Positions 10,865 to 22,421 of a DNA stretch of 64,000 nt are shown piece by piece. Source of the DNA: Typhlomys cinereus (taxonomy: Eukaryota; Chordata; Mammalia; Rodentia; Platacanthomyidae); assembly GCA_023101885.1 (NCBI GenBank), contig JALPQD010000137.1, positions 1,054,001-1,118,000 on the forward strand. Reading direction: 5' to 3'. The notes under the pieces are model-generated. The model was given only the letters and a program-made list of their open reading frames with translations. It was not told the DNA's origin and did not search any database. The position numbers and the translations under genes were made by a program. Each line of letters opens with the position of its first letter. Positions within the stretch are counted from its first letter, which is position 1.

Positions 10865-11682
10865 AGAAGGTATTAGCAAACTGAATTCAACAATGTTTTA
10901 AAAATGTAACACTTTGCTGCCAATTGGGTATTGCCTGAAGAATGTAAGTTTGATAGAAATCTGAAAAACGTGATTAAAATAATTTATCATATTAATAGAT
11001 GGAAGCATAAAACCCACTCATTCACTCAGTTATCTCTGTTGAAAGGAATGAAAACATTTAGCAAAGATGTTCATTCATACTAGTGACTAGAATTCGACTA
11101 AAAATTTCTGTACTTGAAAAAGAGTATTTTATTTCCTCTTTGGTCCTCATACTTGTTTTTCTTGCTTCATTGTGTGAAAGTACTAGTACACTAGTTCTGG
11201 GCATAATGGAAGGAGTGGAAGTAAGTGATCTTATTCATAATCCCAACAGAAACAGGAGAAAACACTCCACTTGATTATGAGTCATATAATAATATACTTA
11301 TAGTATTATCAATGTGTTAGGGTGCAATACATATTTATATGGGAAATAAAATAATATACAGGCAAAAAATGAAATTTACACATAAAATTATACAGCAAAA
11401 TCAAGATCAATGATGAAAAGTTGATCAAACCCTTATTAAGATTATGCATAAAACTGCCTGCATCAACACTTCTATTTCATGCTGAACGTCTTTGCATTGG
11501 AAGAAAGAAAACTATAAAGATTATTAAAGAGAGTAATTTGAAAAGCTTAAATAAAGTACACACAGCTGATAAAAATTATTTGTGTAAATCCCTAAGAGAA
11601 GTTCGGTTAGAGTGTAAAAGTTCACCAACATCTTAAGGAAAATTCCTACTTAAATTTTTTCAATTAAAGTAAGTTAGTTGAG

Positions 11683-11752
11683 AGTAGGGATGTACGTCAG
11701 TGGTAGAACACCTGCCTAACATGCACAAGGTCCTGAATTCAATCCCAATACC
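11683..11752 (+). repeat. ID-like SINE inserted in the L1 remnant
   Basis: Reads 'tagggatgtacgtcagtggt', 'agaacacctgcctaacatgc', 'gaattcaatccc', a full ID/BC1-type body with recognisable A and B boxes. The following CA-rich tail has expanded into the tract at 11801-11882. Confidence 0.85.
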
Positions 11753-11796
11753 ATGCACATATATATACACAGAGAGGCAAAACAAATACACAGAGA

Positions 11797-11800
<4 letters not shown>

Positions 11801-11847
<47 letters not shown>

Positions 11848-11882
11848 GCGCGCGCACACACGCACACACGCACACACACACA
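11801..11882. repeat. 82-nt alternating pyrimidine-purine tract with (CG)11
   Basis: (CA)n, then (CG)11 at 11833-11854, then CA/CG mixture. Every odd position is C and every even position A or G, so strict alternation is kept for 82 nt. Such sequence is a classic Z-DNA former. Confidence 0.95.
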
Positions 11883-12539
11883 AACAAAAATACACAGATA
11901 TGTACACACTAACCAACAGGCATGCATACACAAACACGAACAATTTATTTATGTATGCAAAGAAAAAAAAGAATAATATTATTGTGACAGCAACAAACAT
12001 GAAATATTTAGAATTAATCCAATGACTGAAAGACATTTATGCAGAAGACTCATAAGCAGAAGAATCATTAACCTTGAGAAAACAAGGAAAAAAGCTATGG
12101 CATAAACACTGATTTGAAGATTCAATATTATAAGGAGGTCAGTTCTCCTAAGGGAACATATAAATTCAGTTCCGTCTATATCAAATTCAACAGGCTAGGT
12201 CTAAATTTGAAGTGTAAGAACAAAAGACCAGGAATAACCCACCCATTCCTCAAGAAGATGAACAGCATGGGGGTCCCATGGTGGCAGATACTGTGGACTG
12301 TTACAGAGCTGTAGTAATTAAGAGAGCACAGCATTAGCACGGGAACAGACAGGGTGACAAATGAAATCATTTAGAACATCCAGAAAACACACACAGAAAT
12401 ATTAAGAAATTTGAATTTGACAAAACTGGTGACATGAACCGGTGGACCTAATATGTAGACCTAGAAGTAACCCTGTGTTATGAAGGAAAAATATTCATCT
12501 ATCATGGGTAAAGTAAAAATTTAAAGAGAGAAAATTATA

Positions 12540-12670
12540 TAATTTTTTGATACAGAGTCTCATATATCCCAGGCTAGCTCAAACTTACTAGTAGTAGAAG
12601 ACAGCCTGATCTACCTGCTTCTTTCTCCTACATGCTGGGATTATAGGCACACATCATCATGTTCTGGATT
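12540..12670 (-). repeat. B1-like SINE, minus strand
   Basis: Reads as inverted B1: 'tttttgatacagagtctca', 'cccaggctagctcaaactta', 'tgctgggattataggcacac'. Moderately diverged. Confidence 0.8.
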
Positions 12671-13020
12671 TGTATTGTAGAGACTGCTGGATAGATCCAG
12701 TGTTTTGCATTTTAGGTGTGCACTCAAACAACTGAACATATCCCCAGACCCAAATTGCAAAACTTTTCCCTAAGTAGAAATTGATTGACAAATATGACTT
12801 TATTGAAACCGGGAACTGCTGTCCCTCAAAAGATATAGAGGACTAAATGACAAATCACTAAGCTGAAGAAAATATATGTGACATATATTGTCCCAAATGG
12901 TTATCATTATGGACATGTAAGGACTTCCCATAAATCAATGAGAAAGCACAAGTATATCCAAAAGACTTGGCAACAAGATTGCAGAAGAGTAAATCTGAAT
13001 ATTCGGTGATTATTTTCAAA

Positions 13021-13282
13021 CATCCTTACTTTTGACTTCAAGATTAATTGGTGAATTTTAAAAAGGTAGTTATATTGTCATCTTGACTGTGTAAAACAAC
13101 TGGAATTCTATTTCATACTTACTGTGTTTTAAAAAATCAGTAAAATTTAGTGGGGAAACCAACTTTTCACTATCTAGTACACTTGAAAAGTGATATATTT
13201 TGTGAAGCAAGTAAGTTTCGTGTGTCAGTACAGCTCCACAGTTACACACATGCTAACAGACTACATGAGGAAGGTTTACCAT
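13021..13282. other. Short unassigned stretch
   Basis: Unassigned AT-rich sequence between the L1 remnant and an LTR. Confidence 0.4.
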
Positions 13283-13645
13283 TGTTATGGCTTATACTTG
13301 TATGGTGTCCCCTGGAGCCCTTTGGTCTGCTAGTATATTCTACAATGTCATGAGACACTGATAGGACATGGAAACATTAGGAGGTGGAGTCTACTGTTTT
13401 CTTTGTTGACCTTTCAAGGGTAAATTGTGTCCCTGCCCACCAACTCCCCTCTTTCTCCTTCCTGGTCATAATTATGTAAATGGGTTGCTCTGATTCACTA
13501 CATATAACCCATGATCATGTTCTAACCCATCCCAAAGCTCAGGATCAATGGAGACAGGTGACTGTGGAATAACATCTCTAAAACTGTAAGTTTTTTTTTA
13601 AACTTTTGTCTCAAGTACCTGTCAAAATAATGGAAATCTGACTAT
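13283..13645 (+). mobile_element. Solo MaLR-type LTR (ORR1/MLT-like), plus strand
   Basis: Starts near 'attgttatggcttatacttg', has 'aggaggtggagtctact', and ends with a 3' part like 'aaaactgtaag...ttgtctcaagtacctgtcaaaataatgg', matching the order of MaLR LTRs (ERVL-derived, non-autonomous). No internal retroviral coding sequence is adjacent, so it is a solo LTR or fragment. Confidence 0.65.
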
Positions 13646-13804
13646 CACAATGTTCACACTGCATACAAGGAAAGAACAGTGGAAGTAACGTAAGGTCCAT
13701 TATGCAGAAAAAGCAAAAAACTGTAGGACAGCTAAGTGAGTAAGTACCAGGTGCATTTGAAAACACGAGGCTCCTCAAGAACTGACTATTAAGAAACTGA
13801 GTGA

Positions 13805-13969
13805 GGGCCAATGAGATAACTCAGTGGGTAAAATGCTTGTCTCACAAGCTTGATGGTGTGAATTGGATCCCTGGAACCCATGTAAAGGTTCCCCTGACTC
13901 CCAAAGTTGTTCTCAGATCTCCATAAGGGTACTACTGCATGCATGTGCCTGCACTGGCACAGAAACACG

Positions 13970-14021
<52 letters not shown>
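13805..14021 (+). repeat. B2-like tRNA SINE with (CA)n tail
   Basis: The body starts 'gggccaatgagataactcag', has a B-box-like 'gtgaattggatccctgg', then 'agatctccataagggtacta', and runs into CA repeats (13965-14021). Confidence 0.8.
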
Positions 14022-14022
<1 letters not shown>

Positions 14023-14334
14023 GAAAAGACACAGTGAGTCATAGAAGAATTTTTATAATTTAAGATTCAAAATAGATAATGTAAAATTATTAACAGTATA
14101 TTCCTTAAAAATAAAAAAATATGGTTAAATTATGAAGAAAGGAAAGAACTAGGGACTGGAAAGGGACATATCTATATAGGATTTCAAAAACAGGAGCAGT
14201 GACTTTAAAGAAAACAGATGTTAAGTATACAATGCTCATTGCATTGCACTTTTCAAAACTAACAGAATTCTAGAAAAGACTATCTAAATAATATATGTAA
14301 AAAAACATTTTGTTGCCTTTAGATAAAATGTGAT

Positions 14335-14590
14335 GATTTTATGCCTTGGCTCTTTCAGATCAGGTTCTCCCCCAATTTCCAGCTGTACTTCACCTCAATT
14401 CTCTTTGGCCTCCACACTCAACACTCCTCAAATAGACACATTCAGCTGTTTTCCATTCCTTGAATATGCAATGCTATTTTGTCTGGAATATTGTTTCCTC
14501 TTCCACTGGCCTGTTCAAAATGTTCTTCCTCCAAGAAACATTCCTGGACTACCCTTCAGGACATAGGAGCAAGTCCTGAGTTCTTCATGT
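14335..14590 (+). repeat. L2 fragment, plus strand
   Basis: 'tgtctggaatattgtttcct', 'tgttcttcctcc' and 'attcctggactacccttcag' parallel the L2 3' UTR segments 'tgcctggaatgctcttcc' and 'aggccttccctgacc', in order. Confidence 0.6.
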
Positions 14591-15081
14591 GATCTTAGCC
14601 CCTTTCTATACGGCTTCCTATAGTAGACCTTGGACTTCATGAGTGAAGACCATCTTTGTCACATAGATTATAGGAGTGGACTATGGAACTCAAACTAAGA
14701 CTATTTTCTAATCAGAAAATCTTGAATGATTCTGTGTCTTTTTCTGCCTTGTATAGTTTATTCAAGTCACAGATTTATTTCTTGAAGAAATGAAGCTGTG
14801 CGAATCCTCATGCCAGATTTCCATGTTCTCAAAATTATATGCTCATAACTGGTATAGCATATCTTGCATGAAATGCTAATGAAAGTCGTCTCCTGCTTGA
14901 CCTTGGCTTTTGTTTCCTTCCTTCTCTGGAGTAACTCGTCTCTTCTAAGTATCTTGTGAAATTACCTTTGCCATCATTATCTCGACCTCCTATTTTTTCT
15001 TCCTCTTCCTCCTCTTCTTCCTCCTTCTATTACCTCTTCCTTGAGGTGATCTACCCTCATTGGACTCCCCTCCCCTCCACT

Positions 15082-15082
<1 letters not shown>
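14591..15082. other. Unassigned, possibly more decayed L2
   Basis: No gene seen. Pyrimidine-rich from about 14990 onward. Confidence 0.35.
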
Positions 15083-15149
<67 letters not shown>

Positions 15150-15150
15150 C
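15083..15150. repeat. (CT)n microsatellite
   Basis: Nearly pure CT for about 68 nt inside a longer pyrimidine-rich stretch starting near 14990. Confidence 0.95.
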
Positions 15151-15470
15151 TGCCAGATTCTCATCCAACCACCTCTCATGAAGTTTTTCCTTCTCACTTC
15201 AACAATTTCTCTCCTCTCCAAGCTTTTAAATGTCACCCTTTGGATTCTGCTTGTCAGTTGGATGAACAGAGTGATAAACCCATGAGCTCCCAGAAAGAAC
15301 TAATGGAATGAAACCACCTCCCCATATGGGACTCACAGAGAATAAGCTTTCTGGCACATTTAATGCTTTTGTCATAGAAGAAGCAGTGAAAAAAAGATAG
15401 AATACCAATATTAAAAGATTAGACAGAAAGGCCACTTCTTAAAACACTGTAAAGAAACTGTGAAGAAATA

Positions 15471-15660
15471 GGAGCTGGAGAGATAGGTCAGGGGTTAAGC
15501 CTTGCAAGCAAAAGGACCTGAGTTTGGATCCCAGATCCCAGGTAAAAATGACGGTGCAGCCTATACTTCTGACCCTGAACGTGAAGCCTGAGAAACTTAG
15601 AGCAAAGCAGCAAGGAGGTGAAGCAATCCAGGATTGCCTCCATAGGCACATACCACACAT

Positions 15661-15700
<40 letters not shown>
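15471..15700 (+). repeat. B2-like tRNA SINE with (CA)n tail
   Basis: 'ggagctggagagataggtca', then 'gacctgagtttggatccc' (B box), then 'gcaatccaggattgcc' and 'gcacataccacacatg', with a CA tail at 15662-15700. Same family as 16761 and 61731. Confidence 0.85.
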
Positions 15701-15702
<2 letters not shown>

Positions 15703-16750
15703 ATACTCAACAACGACAATGTCCCAGAGTTCATCCACATTCCCTCTAGAAGGTGAACAATTTGAAAAACAGATAAACCGTTAACTGTGCACACCTTTAT
15801 AATTTGTACCTCTAATGTGAATAAAATCTTTTTATTTCTGACAAATGTATCACCATGAAAATATTTCTTTTTTTATTTTTTTTTTTTACCTAGTTATACA
15901 AGCTCAAAGATTTCTAATGAAAGGATATGTTTCCCCAATCAAGTATTCCATTCTGGCTGCATTTTTGGAGTTCATTTCTTGAAATGATTTTTTTAAGAAA
16001 ATAGTAATCTTTTGAATTTTCATGTCACCCGACATTTTAAAAATGTTTATTCACAAGTTGATTGCCCTCCTTTCACCAGTATATGGTTTTATTTTAATTT
16101 GGAGGATATTTTCACTGGGTACTTCATAGTTCACATTTTTGTCAAAGTCAAAGCTATTCTCTTACTAAAAGGAAAGGCACCTTTGAAAGCAGAGTTAACT
16201 CTTATAGGACACAAGAGCACCATTTAATGCACCAAATCAAGGCATTTAACCACCGTAGAGAGTCCTTTTCCACCTGGGAAATTTGTTGAGCACCTGTACT
16301 ATTGTTTTAGAATATCTCCCTAAAGGAAACATTTCCTCCAGGTAATAAAAATGCCTTGAAATGAAAGAGAGCTTCCAACATTTGAGGAGCTGTACTGAGG
16401 AAGATATGCAACAAATGACTGTAGAGAATCTTATCTTGAGTTAAAATTCCATTCCTTCCTTTTATGGCAAGGAGGTAAAAGGTTGGCTGAGAGATGGAAG
16501 AACGCTGTCCATCAAGTGTCTGGCAAATTATCCAATGAAAAGGTCATTCTAATCACAATGATTCTTCTAGCTGCTATCACATTGGGAGTTTTTTCCAAAC
16601 AGATTTTCTAAACGCTCCAAAGCCTACTGAGACAGCAGAAAGATCTTTACCTAGGCAATTTAGGGATTGCTTCAGAATGACAATACACATGCAATGTAAG
16701 TTTAACTGCATGCTATAGAAATATAAGTTTGCTAAAGACAATAACTTCTT
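15701..16750. other. Unique AT-rich DNA
   Basis: No gene or repeat family recognised apart from an A/T-rich stretch near 15867-15890. Confidence 0.45.
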
Positions 16751-17008
16751 ACACCTAACTTGGGGTTAAAGAGATGACTCGGGGGTTAAGACTCTGACAC
16801 TCAAACAGAAGGTCTAAGTTCCAGTTCCAGGTCCCATGTAAAAACACTAGGTGGAAGTGGCTGCAGCCTGCACAGCCCTGGTGGGCAGAGCCTGGGAAAT
16901 CCCAAAGTCAAACAAAAAGGAGATAGAAGCAACCCAGGATGATTCCTGAAGTCACCCTTGGTCATTCATAGGGACACACAGTGCCCTCTGATACTCCATA
17001 GGTACATA

Positions 17009-17052
<44 letters not shown>

Positions 17053-17097
17053 TCATGCAAAATAAATTAAAACAAAACAACAAAAAAACACCTAACT
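16751..17097 (+). repeat. B2-like tRNA SINE with perfect 10-bp target-site duplication
   Basis: The SINE body begins 'tggggttaaagagatgactc' at 16761 and has a degenerate B box. The 3' region 'aacccaggatgattcctgaa' runs into (CA)n (17011-17050) and an A-rich tail (17056-17087). It is flanked by 'acacctaact' at 16751-16760 and 17088-17097, showing L1-type retroposition. Confidence 0.9.
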
Positions 17098-19099
17098 GAA
17101 AATAAGTCACTATTTGAGAGCTGGTCTTTACATTTAGTTTATATATTCCCAAACGGGATTTAAGAGCTCAAGGCAAGACTATGATTTATAGAAAGGAAAT
17201 TTATAATTACTCCAAATTCATAGGCACCAGTGCTGAGGTAAATCTCTCTGCCCATCACTCTTCAGGGTTCCCTAAGAAAGGTGAGTCAGCACCTGATCCC
17301 TGACATATTTCCCCACAGGCTTTGAGTGTCCTTTCAGTCAGCACTAGGGCCTGGCAGGGGGAGGGAGTAAGTGAGTCATTTGCTTGATTGGCCAAAGAAG
17401 GCCACTATGGATGTCAGCAAAAGATCTGACAGGCCTGCCACACACAAGGTCATAAGCACATGGGGCCAGTTAAATTCTTTGCTACCCCATCTACAAGCTT
17501 CCAGTCCTCACTAGTTTGTCGATTTCAGATCCCTCCTGAACCCTTGCCAGGTCTTTTAGCTTGTACATGGGGCTATCAAGTAATCTCTCCATGTAAGAGT
17601 GCCTTCTGCTCCTGATGTAACGGACAGGCAGAGCCTCAGCACAGCTTCCGCAAGTCCCTCATTCCATTCAGTTACACTCCACCCATGCTGTTGCATGTAG
17701 TCCAGTGCAATGACACACAGGTGCATCTGTTTCTGTGGCCAAGCCTCAGTGAACTGAATGTATTCTCTTGCGTTTCTGATTGTACACATTTTACGTCTAT
17801 GAGTAAATTCTGAAACCTTCTTCTGTCATGTTAAAAAAAAATCCTCCCTGTGTTATCAATAGTCTCCACTCCATTCCATAAGCTCTTGCTATTTGTCCCA
17901 ACTGACAAAGATTAAATTTGGAAAGATGAATACTGGGAGGTGCTTGATTTGAGGGCTTGGCTTCACAAGAAAAGCTTTCACAAGCAGGAAAAGGAGAAAG
18001 AGATGGTGAAAGGGAGAGAAGAGGAGGAAAGGGCTGTGGATGTAGTAGAAACAGGAAGGAGAGGGCAAAGGAAGGAGAAGAATCAGCAAGGTTCTTGGCC
18101 TGTCAGCTTCAGACAGCACCACTGAGGTTGAGGTGACGTCACGGAGCCACACTTAGGGGTTAGGTCTGACACCCACTGAATCAAGACAGTGAAGTCATGG
18201 GAGGGGGGAGCTCAACAGTAACGGCAACAAATTCCCCAGATAATTTCTCCATGTTTCTACTTACATTCCTTCAGTCAAGCAGAAGCCCTTAATCGACAGA
18301 TTGGCACCATTAAATCCATACCAAAGTCTCCAAAGTGGGAGGAAAAGGGGATAATGCTCTGATATGCACAGTGTTCAATTGGTCCCTCTTGTTCTAGGCA
18401 CAATGTTGGTGTCCTCAAGAGGAGAAAGTCTCTCCTCCAAACCATGCTCCTCCATTCCATGCTGCTGTATTAAACACACCCTCAAATCATGGACGGATAG
18501 CTCACATGTCCAATAGCATTCCTTTGTGGCTTATTGCTGACATAGCATTTTAGTATTAGCATTATCTGTGCTAAATATTGAAGGGAAACTATTTCTCACA
18601 GGGATCTTGGCTATCATTGATCTGCCTTTGGAAGGCCATAAGGTCACTTTGCCAAATTTTGCATTGTGTATTACTCTGCTTAGGTCCATCTCATCCCCAC
18701 TATGAAATGCCCACAATATCAATGATAAGGTAGCAGGATTAATTCAGCCACACAAGTGTGAAAAGTACTTTAATTATTTTCAATTGACTAATGGAAAGAT
18801 TAAGAAAAACTTGACTCTTACAATACATTTCAACAAAACTCTATTAATACTTGTCAAATAATGCAGCCAACTCATTTTAAAAAGAAATGTAGCTTCTGAT
18901 ATTTTATTAATTTAATTACTTTATAATGTGAATACTACAAAAACATTTTCTCAAATTTTGAATTATCTGATTAATTTAATTATTGTTTAAAAGAATACAA
19001 AGTTCTTAACATAACTCTTTGTACTGAATTCCTATCTCTGAATTATCTACTGAATTTATCCATTAACGTTCATTTCCAGAAAGGTTTAGGTGGCTGACC
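17098..19099. other. Unassigned stretch with possible regulatory motifs
   Basis: No gene assigned. A 77-codon minus ORF (17556-17789) lies in moderately GC-rich sequence. A purine-rich tract lies at 17980-18090. A perfect CRE palindrome is at 18134-18141. Confidence 0.4.
18134..18141. promoter_or_regulatory. Perfect CRE palindrome TGACGTCA
   Basis: Full consensus CREB/ATF site containing an intact CpG in a CpG-poor region. Context gives no promoter. Occupancy is unknown. Confidence 0.3.
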
Positions 19100-19302
19100 T
19101 ACCCTAAATACGAGAGCCCCAGCAGCCATCTCTCTCTTTGCTCTGGCTGCAGAAGTAACGTGACCAGCTGTTTCAGACTCCTCCTCTGCCTTGCCAAACT
19201 GTATTCCCTCAAACCCTGAATCAAAATAAGCCTTTCTTCCCTTAAATTGTTTTGTGCCAGAAATATGGTGACAATGACAATAAAAGTAACTAATATGATA
19301 TG
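19100..19302 (+). mobile_element. MaLR-type LTR 3' portion (ORR1/MT-like)
   Basis: 'tctgcagaag...aacgtgaccagctgtttcag', 'tgtattccctcaaaccctga', 'aaaataagcctttcttccc' (polyadenylation region) and a terminal 'aaaagtaactaatatga' reproduce the 3' half of rodent MaLR LTRs in order. The 5' half is not recognisable. Confidence 0.75.
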
Positions 19303-20784
19303 CATACTTGATGATGCATTGTTTACTGAAGTCTCAATCTAAAATTTTGGACATCATTACAAAATATACTATATACTCAGTGTGGCAGGACCAAATTACA
19401 AAAGTAACAGGTATATTTGCTCCAGATTAAATAATCCAAAATTATTCCTGAATTGTAGGCAAATTATTACATCATGTCTAAAACTCAGGCCAACCAAACA
19501 GCACTAGCTAGCCTACCATTCCACAATGTTAGTCATTTGATGTTCAATATACTGTAAACAAATACCAATAACAACTTCCTGAAAAACATTCAAATCATGT
19601 CTATTTAAACAAAATCAGAGGGAAAATGCAAGCAATTATCCTGATAATTCAAGGAAAACAAGACAAAAAGTATTCTGTTGATTTTATACCTCAGGTGAAA
19701 TATATTCATTTATTCTACATTTATGTGATCATATCCATTGTCTTCTTCTTGGACATAAGCAATTTGATGTTTTCCCTCAAGTAAAATAAAGCTAACAGAA
19801 AGGTAAGTCCTACAGAGTTGTTGTAGTTTATAAAGATTAAGTTTTATTCTATGCAATGCCTAATTATCTTTCTTTATGCCAAAGCTAATTTGAGCCTAAA
19901 TAAATACACAGACTCTTAAAAATAGTGAATTTCTTTTTTATCATTTAGCATCAATGATGTAGGACTTCACTTATTTGAAATATGCAATTGGATATTATTT
20001 GGGGGGGATACAGGCATATACTTAAGTTTTTTGGTTAACCCTAAATACTGCGTGTAGGAAAGGTGGGTATCAAGATGAAATCTGAGCTGGCGTTTCTGTA
20101 TGCTGAAAAGATTTCCAGTGGCACACTGCTTTACAGATTTGCAGGGCAAAAGGCAAGAAAATATCAGTATAACTGCCAGCTGGCGGTGTTGCATTTGGGT
20201 GCTTCACAAGAGGTGGATTTGGGGGTGCTCTGTAGTTAAACATCAAGTTGACCACAGTTACACACTCACTTTGAAGCACTCACACTTGGTACTGGCTCTA
20301 GAAAGAAACAAACAGATCCTCTACCAGGAAAGCAGATGTATTATAGCAAGATGGGTTATACCTTGATGCAAAGGCATATTACCTAAAGATCAGAATTACC
20401 CTGACAAGGTATTGTGAATATAAACACAATCCATCCAATTTTCCTCTGGAAAATTATGCTAAGTTGGTGTGAGAAGATGAAAGTAAATACTCAAGTTAAC
20501 TAAAGATCCAAAAAATTAGCAGCTGTTCTTTTACACCCTTGACGGTGCCATATGCAACACTTACAGTTATTACAGCTGCTACTCTAATGTCCCCAATATT
20601 ATGTGAACTTCAGTAATTCTTTGTACCACTTATCTCCTATGACCAAAGACAGGACATACAGAAAGTTTAACTTTCTGGTTTTCAGGGAGAGAAAAGACAA
20701 TTAGAATCTGTATTTATTAGGAAAGAATGGTTTCATGGGCTTAAAGTTGAAAACAGGAAGTGGAAAGAATTGGATGGAAAGATC
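19303..20784. other. Unique AT-rich DNA
   Basis: No gene or repeat assigned. A GCCAGCTGGC palindrome with an E-box lies at 20175-20184. Confidence 0.45.
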
Positions 20785-20951
20785 TGTCAGGTAAGGGGAA
20801 CAGCTCGGTGTCAAGTAAGGCACATGCTCACAAAATCCGTGACCTGAGTTCCCTTCCCAGAAGCCCACCCACATGGTGGCAGGAGAGAACTGACTTCTGA
20901 AAGTTGTCCTCTGACCTCCACACATGCCCCATGGCATGCATGGGCTTCTCA

Positions 20952-21013
<62 letters not shown>

Positions 21014-21045
21014 ATCTCTTTCTCTGTGTGTCTCTCTATCTCATA
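20785..21045 (+). repeat. B2-like SINE with long (CT)n tail
   Basis: 'cctgagttcccttcccagaa', 'cccacccacatggtggcagg', 'ctgacttctgaaagttgtcc', 'tctgacctccacacatgccc' follow the B2/B3-type body order. It ends in CT repeats from 20955. Confidence 0.8.
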
Positions 21046-21154
21046 AATATTTTGTAAAAACGATCCAATGTGCAAACATTGGGAGGCTTTCTTTACATGT
21101 GATCAACTATGACAATGGTGAAAAGGACAGTAGCTAATAGCTTCATGTCACTTG

Positions 21155-21400
21155 TTATATGGCTGGTAGCATTCTCAGTGCTTTAGCTTTATGCATACAT
21201 GTGAGCTCAACAGTTGCCTATACAAATCCCATGGGTCATTATTAATATCATTCATTCATGTATTAAAATGAAGAAACCAGCCCAGTGTGGTTAAATGCCT
21301 CAACTGAGATTGACCAGCTTGTGAGCGGCAGAAACATAGTTGCCCAGACCATGCTTATAATATTCTGGGCTTATAATCCTGAGTTTTACACCATAGCACA
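21155..21400 (-). repeat. MIR SINE, minus strand
   Basis: 'ggtcattattaatatcattc', 'aaaatgaagaaaccagc', 'ttgaccagcttgtgagcggc' and 'gttgcccagaccatgctt' match an inverted, nearly full-length MIR. Confidence 0.65.
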
Positions 21401-22176
21401 GCAGAGAAAATATATAATGTTAAACGATTGCTGTACTTCTCTACTACTTATTTATTATCTCATCAGTATCTTAGAGAGAGATAGGAAGCCAAATATTTTG
21501 AGTACTGAGGAGGAAAACAGTTTCTTCTTTGTAGGCATGAATTATTGAAAACTTTCTTGGCCAATGCTTGCAACTCTTCGCTTTGCTGAAATGGCAGAAC
21601 ACATCAGGAACAAGTAACTGATGACCACCAACACATGCTAAATATTAGTTTAAGAATAACAATAAAGCAGACAAGAGAGGACTTTTGAAGAAAATCAGTT
21701 TTTGTTAAGTTTGTGAAAGAGACCGTTGGTTTGAAGGCAGGAAAAGATACAAAATCCATTAGTCAAACTTTTAGAAGAAAATCCTCCATGAGTTTCCTCT
21801 TTAACTAGTCACACAATGACTCAGGGTTTATGTATAGGATGATCCTATTTACTCTAACTTAGACTCTCAGCTGGAGAACGATATTTTGAGTTGAAAGAAT
21901 AGAGGGACTGAAAATAAATATATTTAAACATCTCTGCCTCCCACAAATCAGTTAGGATGAGGGAGTCATGGTGTGGAAGAAGAAAAGATGAGCCTTAGGG
22001 TGCCTACTCAGTAATTCTGTGAGTGCTCAGTGCAAAGGAAGGAAACAGTGGTTCCCAGACATCCACTGCCTGGATCCACCAGTTCTTATCAGGGGTGCAC
22101 TGGATGCTTCATCAGCACAAGAATGACTGCTGAGAAGTAAAAGAACAGTTTCTTGCCATGTGTTAGGGAGAAGGAT
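21401..22176. other. Unique DNA
   Basis: Nothing identified. Confidence 0.45.
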
Positions 22177-22227
22177 GCATGGATGGATGGATGGATGGAT
22201 GGATGGATGGATGGATGGATGGATGGA
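22177..22227. repeat. (GGAT)n microsatellite
   Basis: About twelve GGAT units, nearly perfect. Confidence 0.95.
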
Positions 22228-22421
22228 GAGTCACCCATCAATCCACTGGATTCTCATGGGCTACAGAGTAGTAAAAAAACTTGGTTTCTGAATTATTTTT
22301 TAGTGCTTTAAGATTAACCCCTGTTTAATGTCAAATCATGAAGCCAGAAGACTAAGAACTCTGTGTTAATACTATTAACCTGTCCATGAGCTGAGAGCCA
22401 AACAAAAGATAATCAGTTGAC

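Larger units (their letters stand above)
10865..13020 (+). mobile_element. Decayed L1 ORF2 remnant, plus strand, interrupted by SINEs
   Basis: Several blocks follow L1 ORF2 in the correct order. 10869-10985 parallels the region encoding 'LANRIQ...GFIPG'. 11999-12100 parallels 'KYLGIN...', and 12200-12370 parallels the segment around '[10 protein letters not shown]', including 'acagagctgtagtaattaa'. 12780-13010 parallels the later thumb region. Frames are destroyed throughout. It is interrupted by an ID SINE with a Pu-Py tract (11683-11882) and an inverted B1 (12540-12670), which must therefore be younger. Confidence 0.65.

Noticed and set aside
15471..15545. tRNA-like A and B boxes as a tRNA gene (also at 8580, 13805, 16761 and 51501)
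   Set aside because: The bodies continue into SINE 3' regions with tails and, in two cases, target duplications. They are tRNA-derived SINEs.
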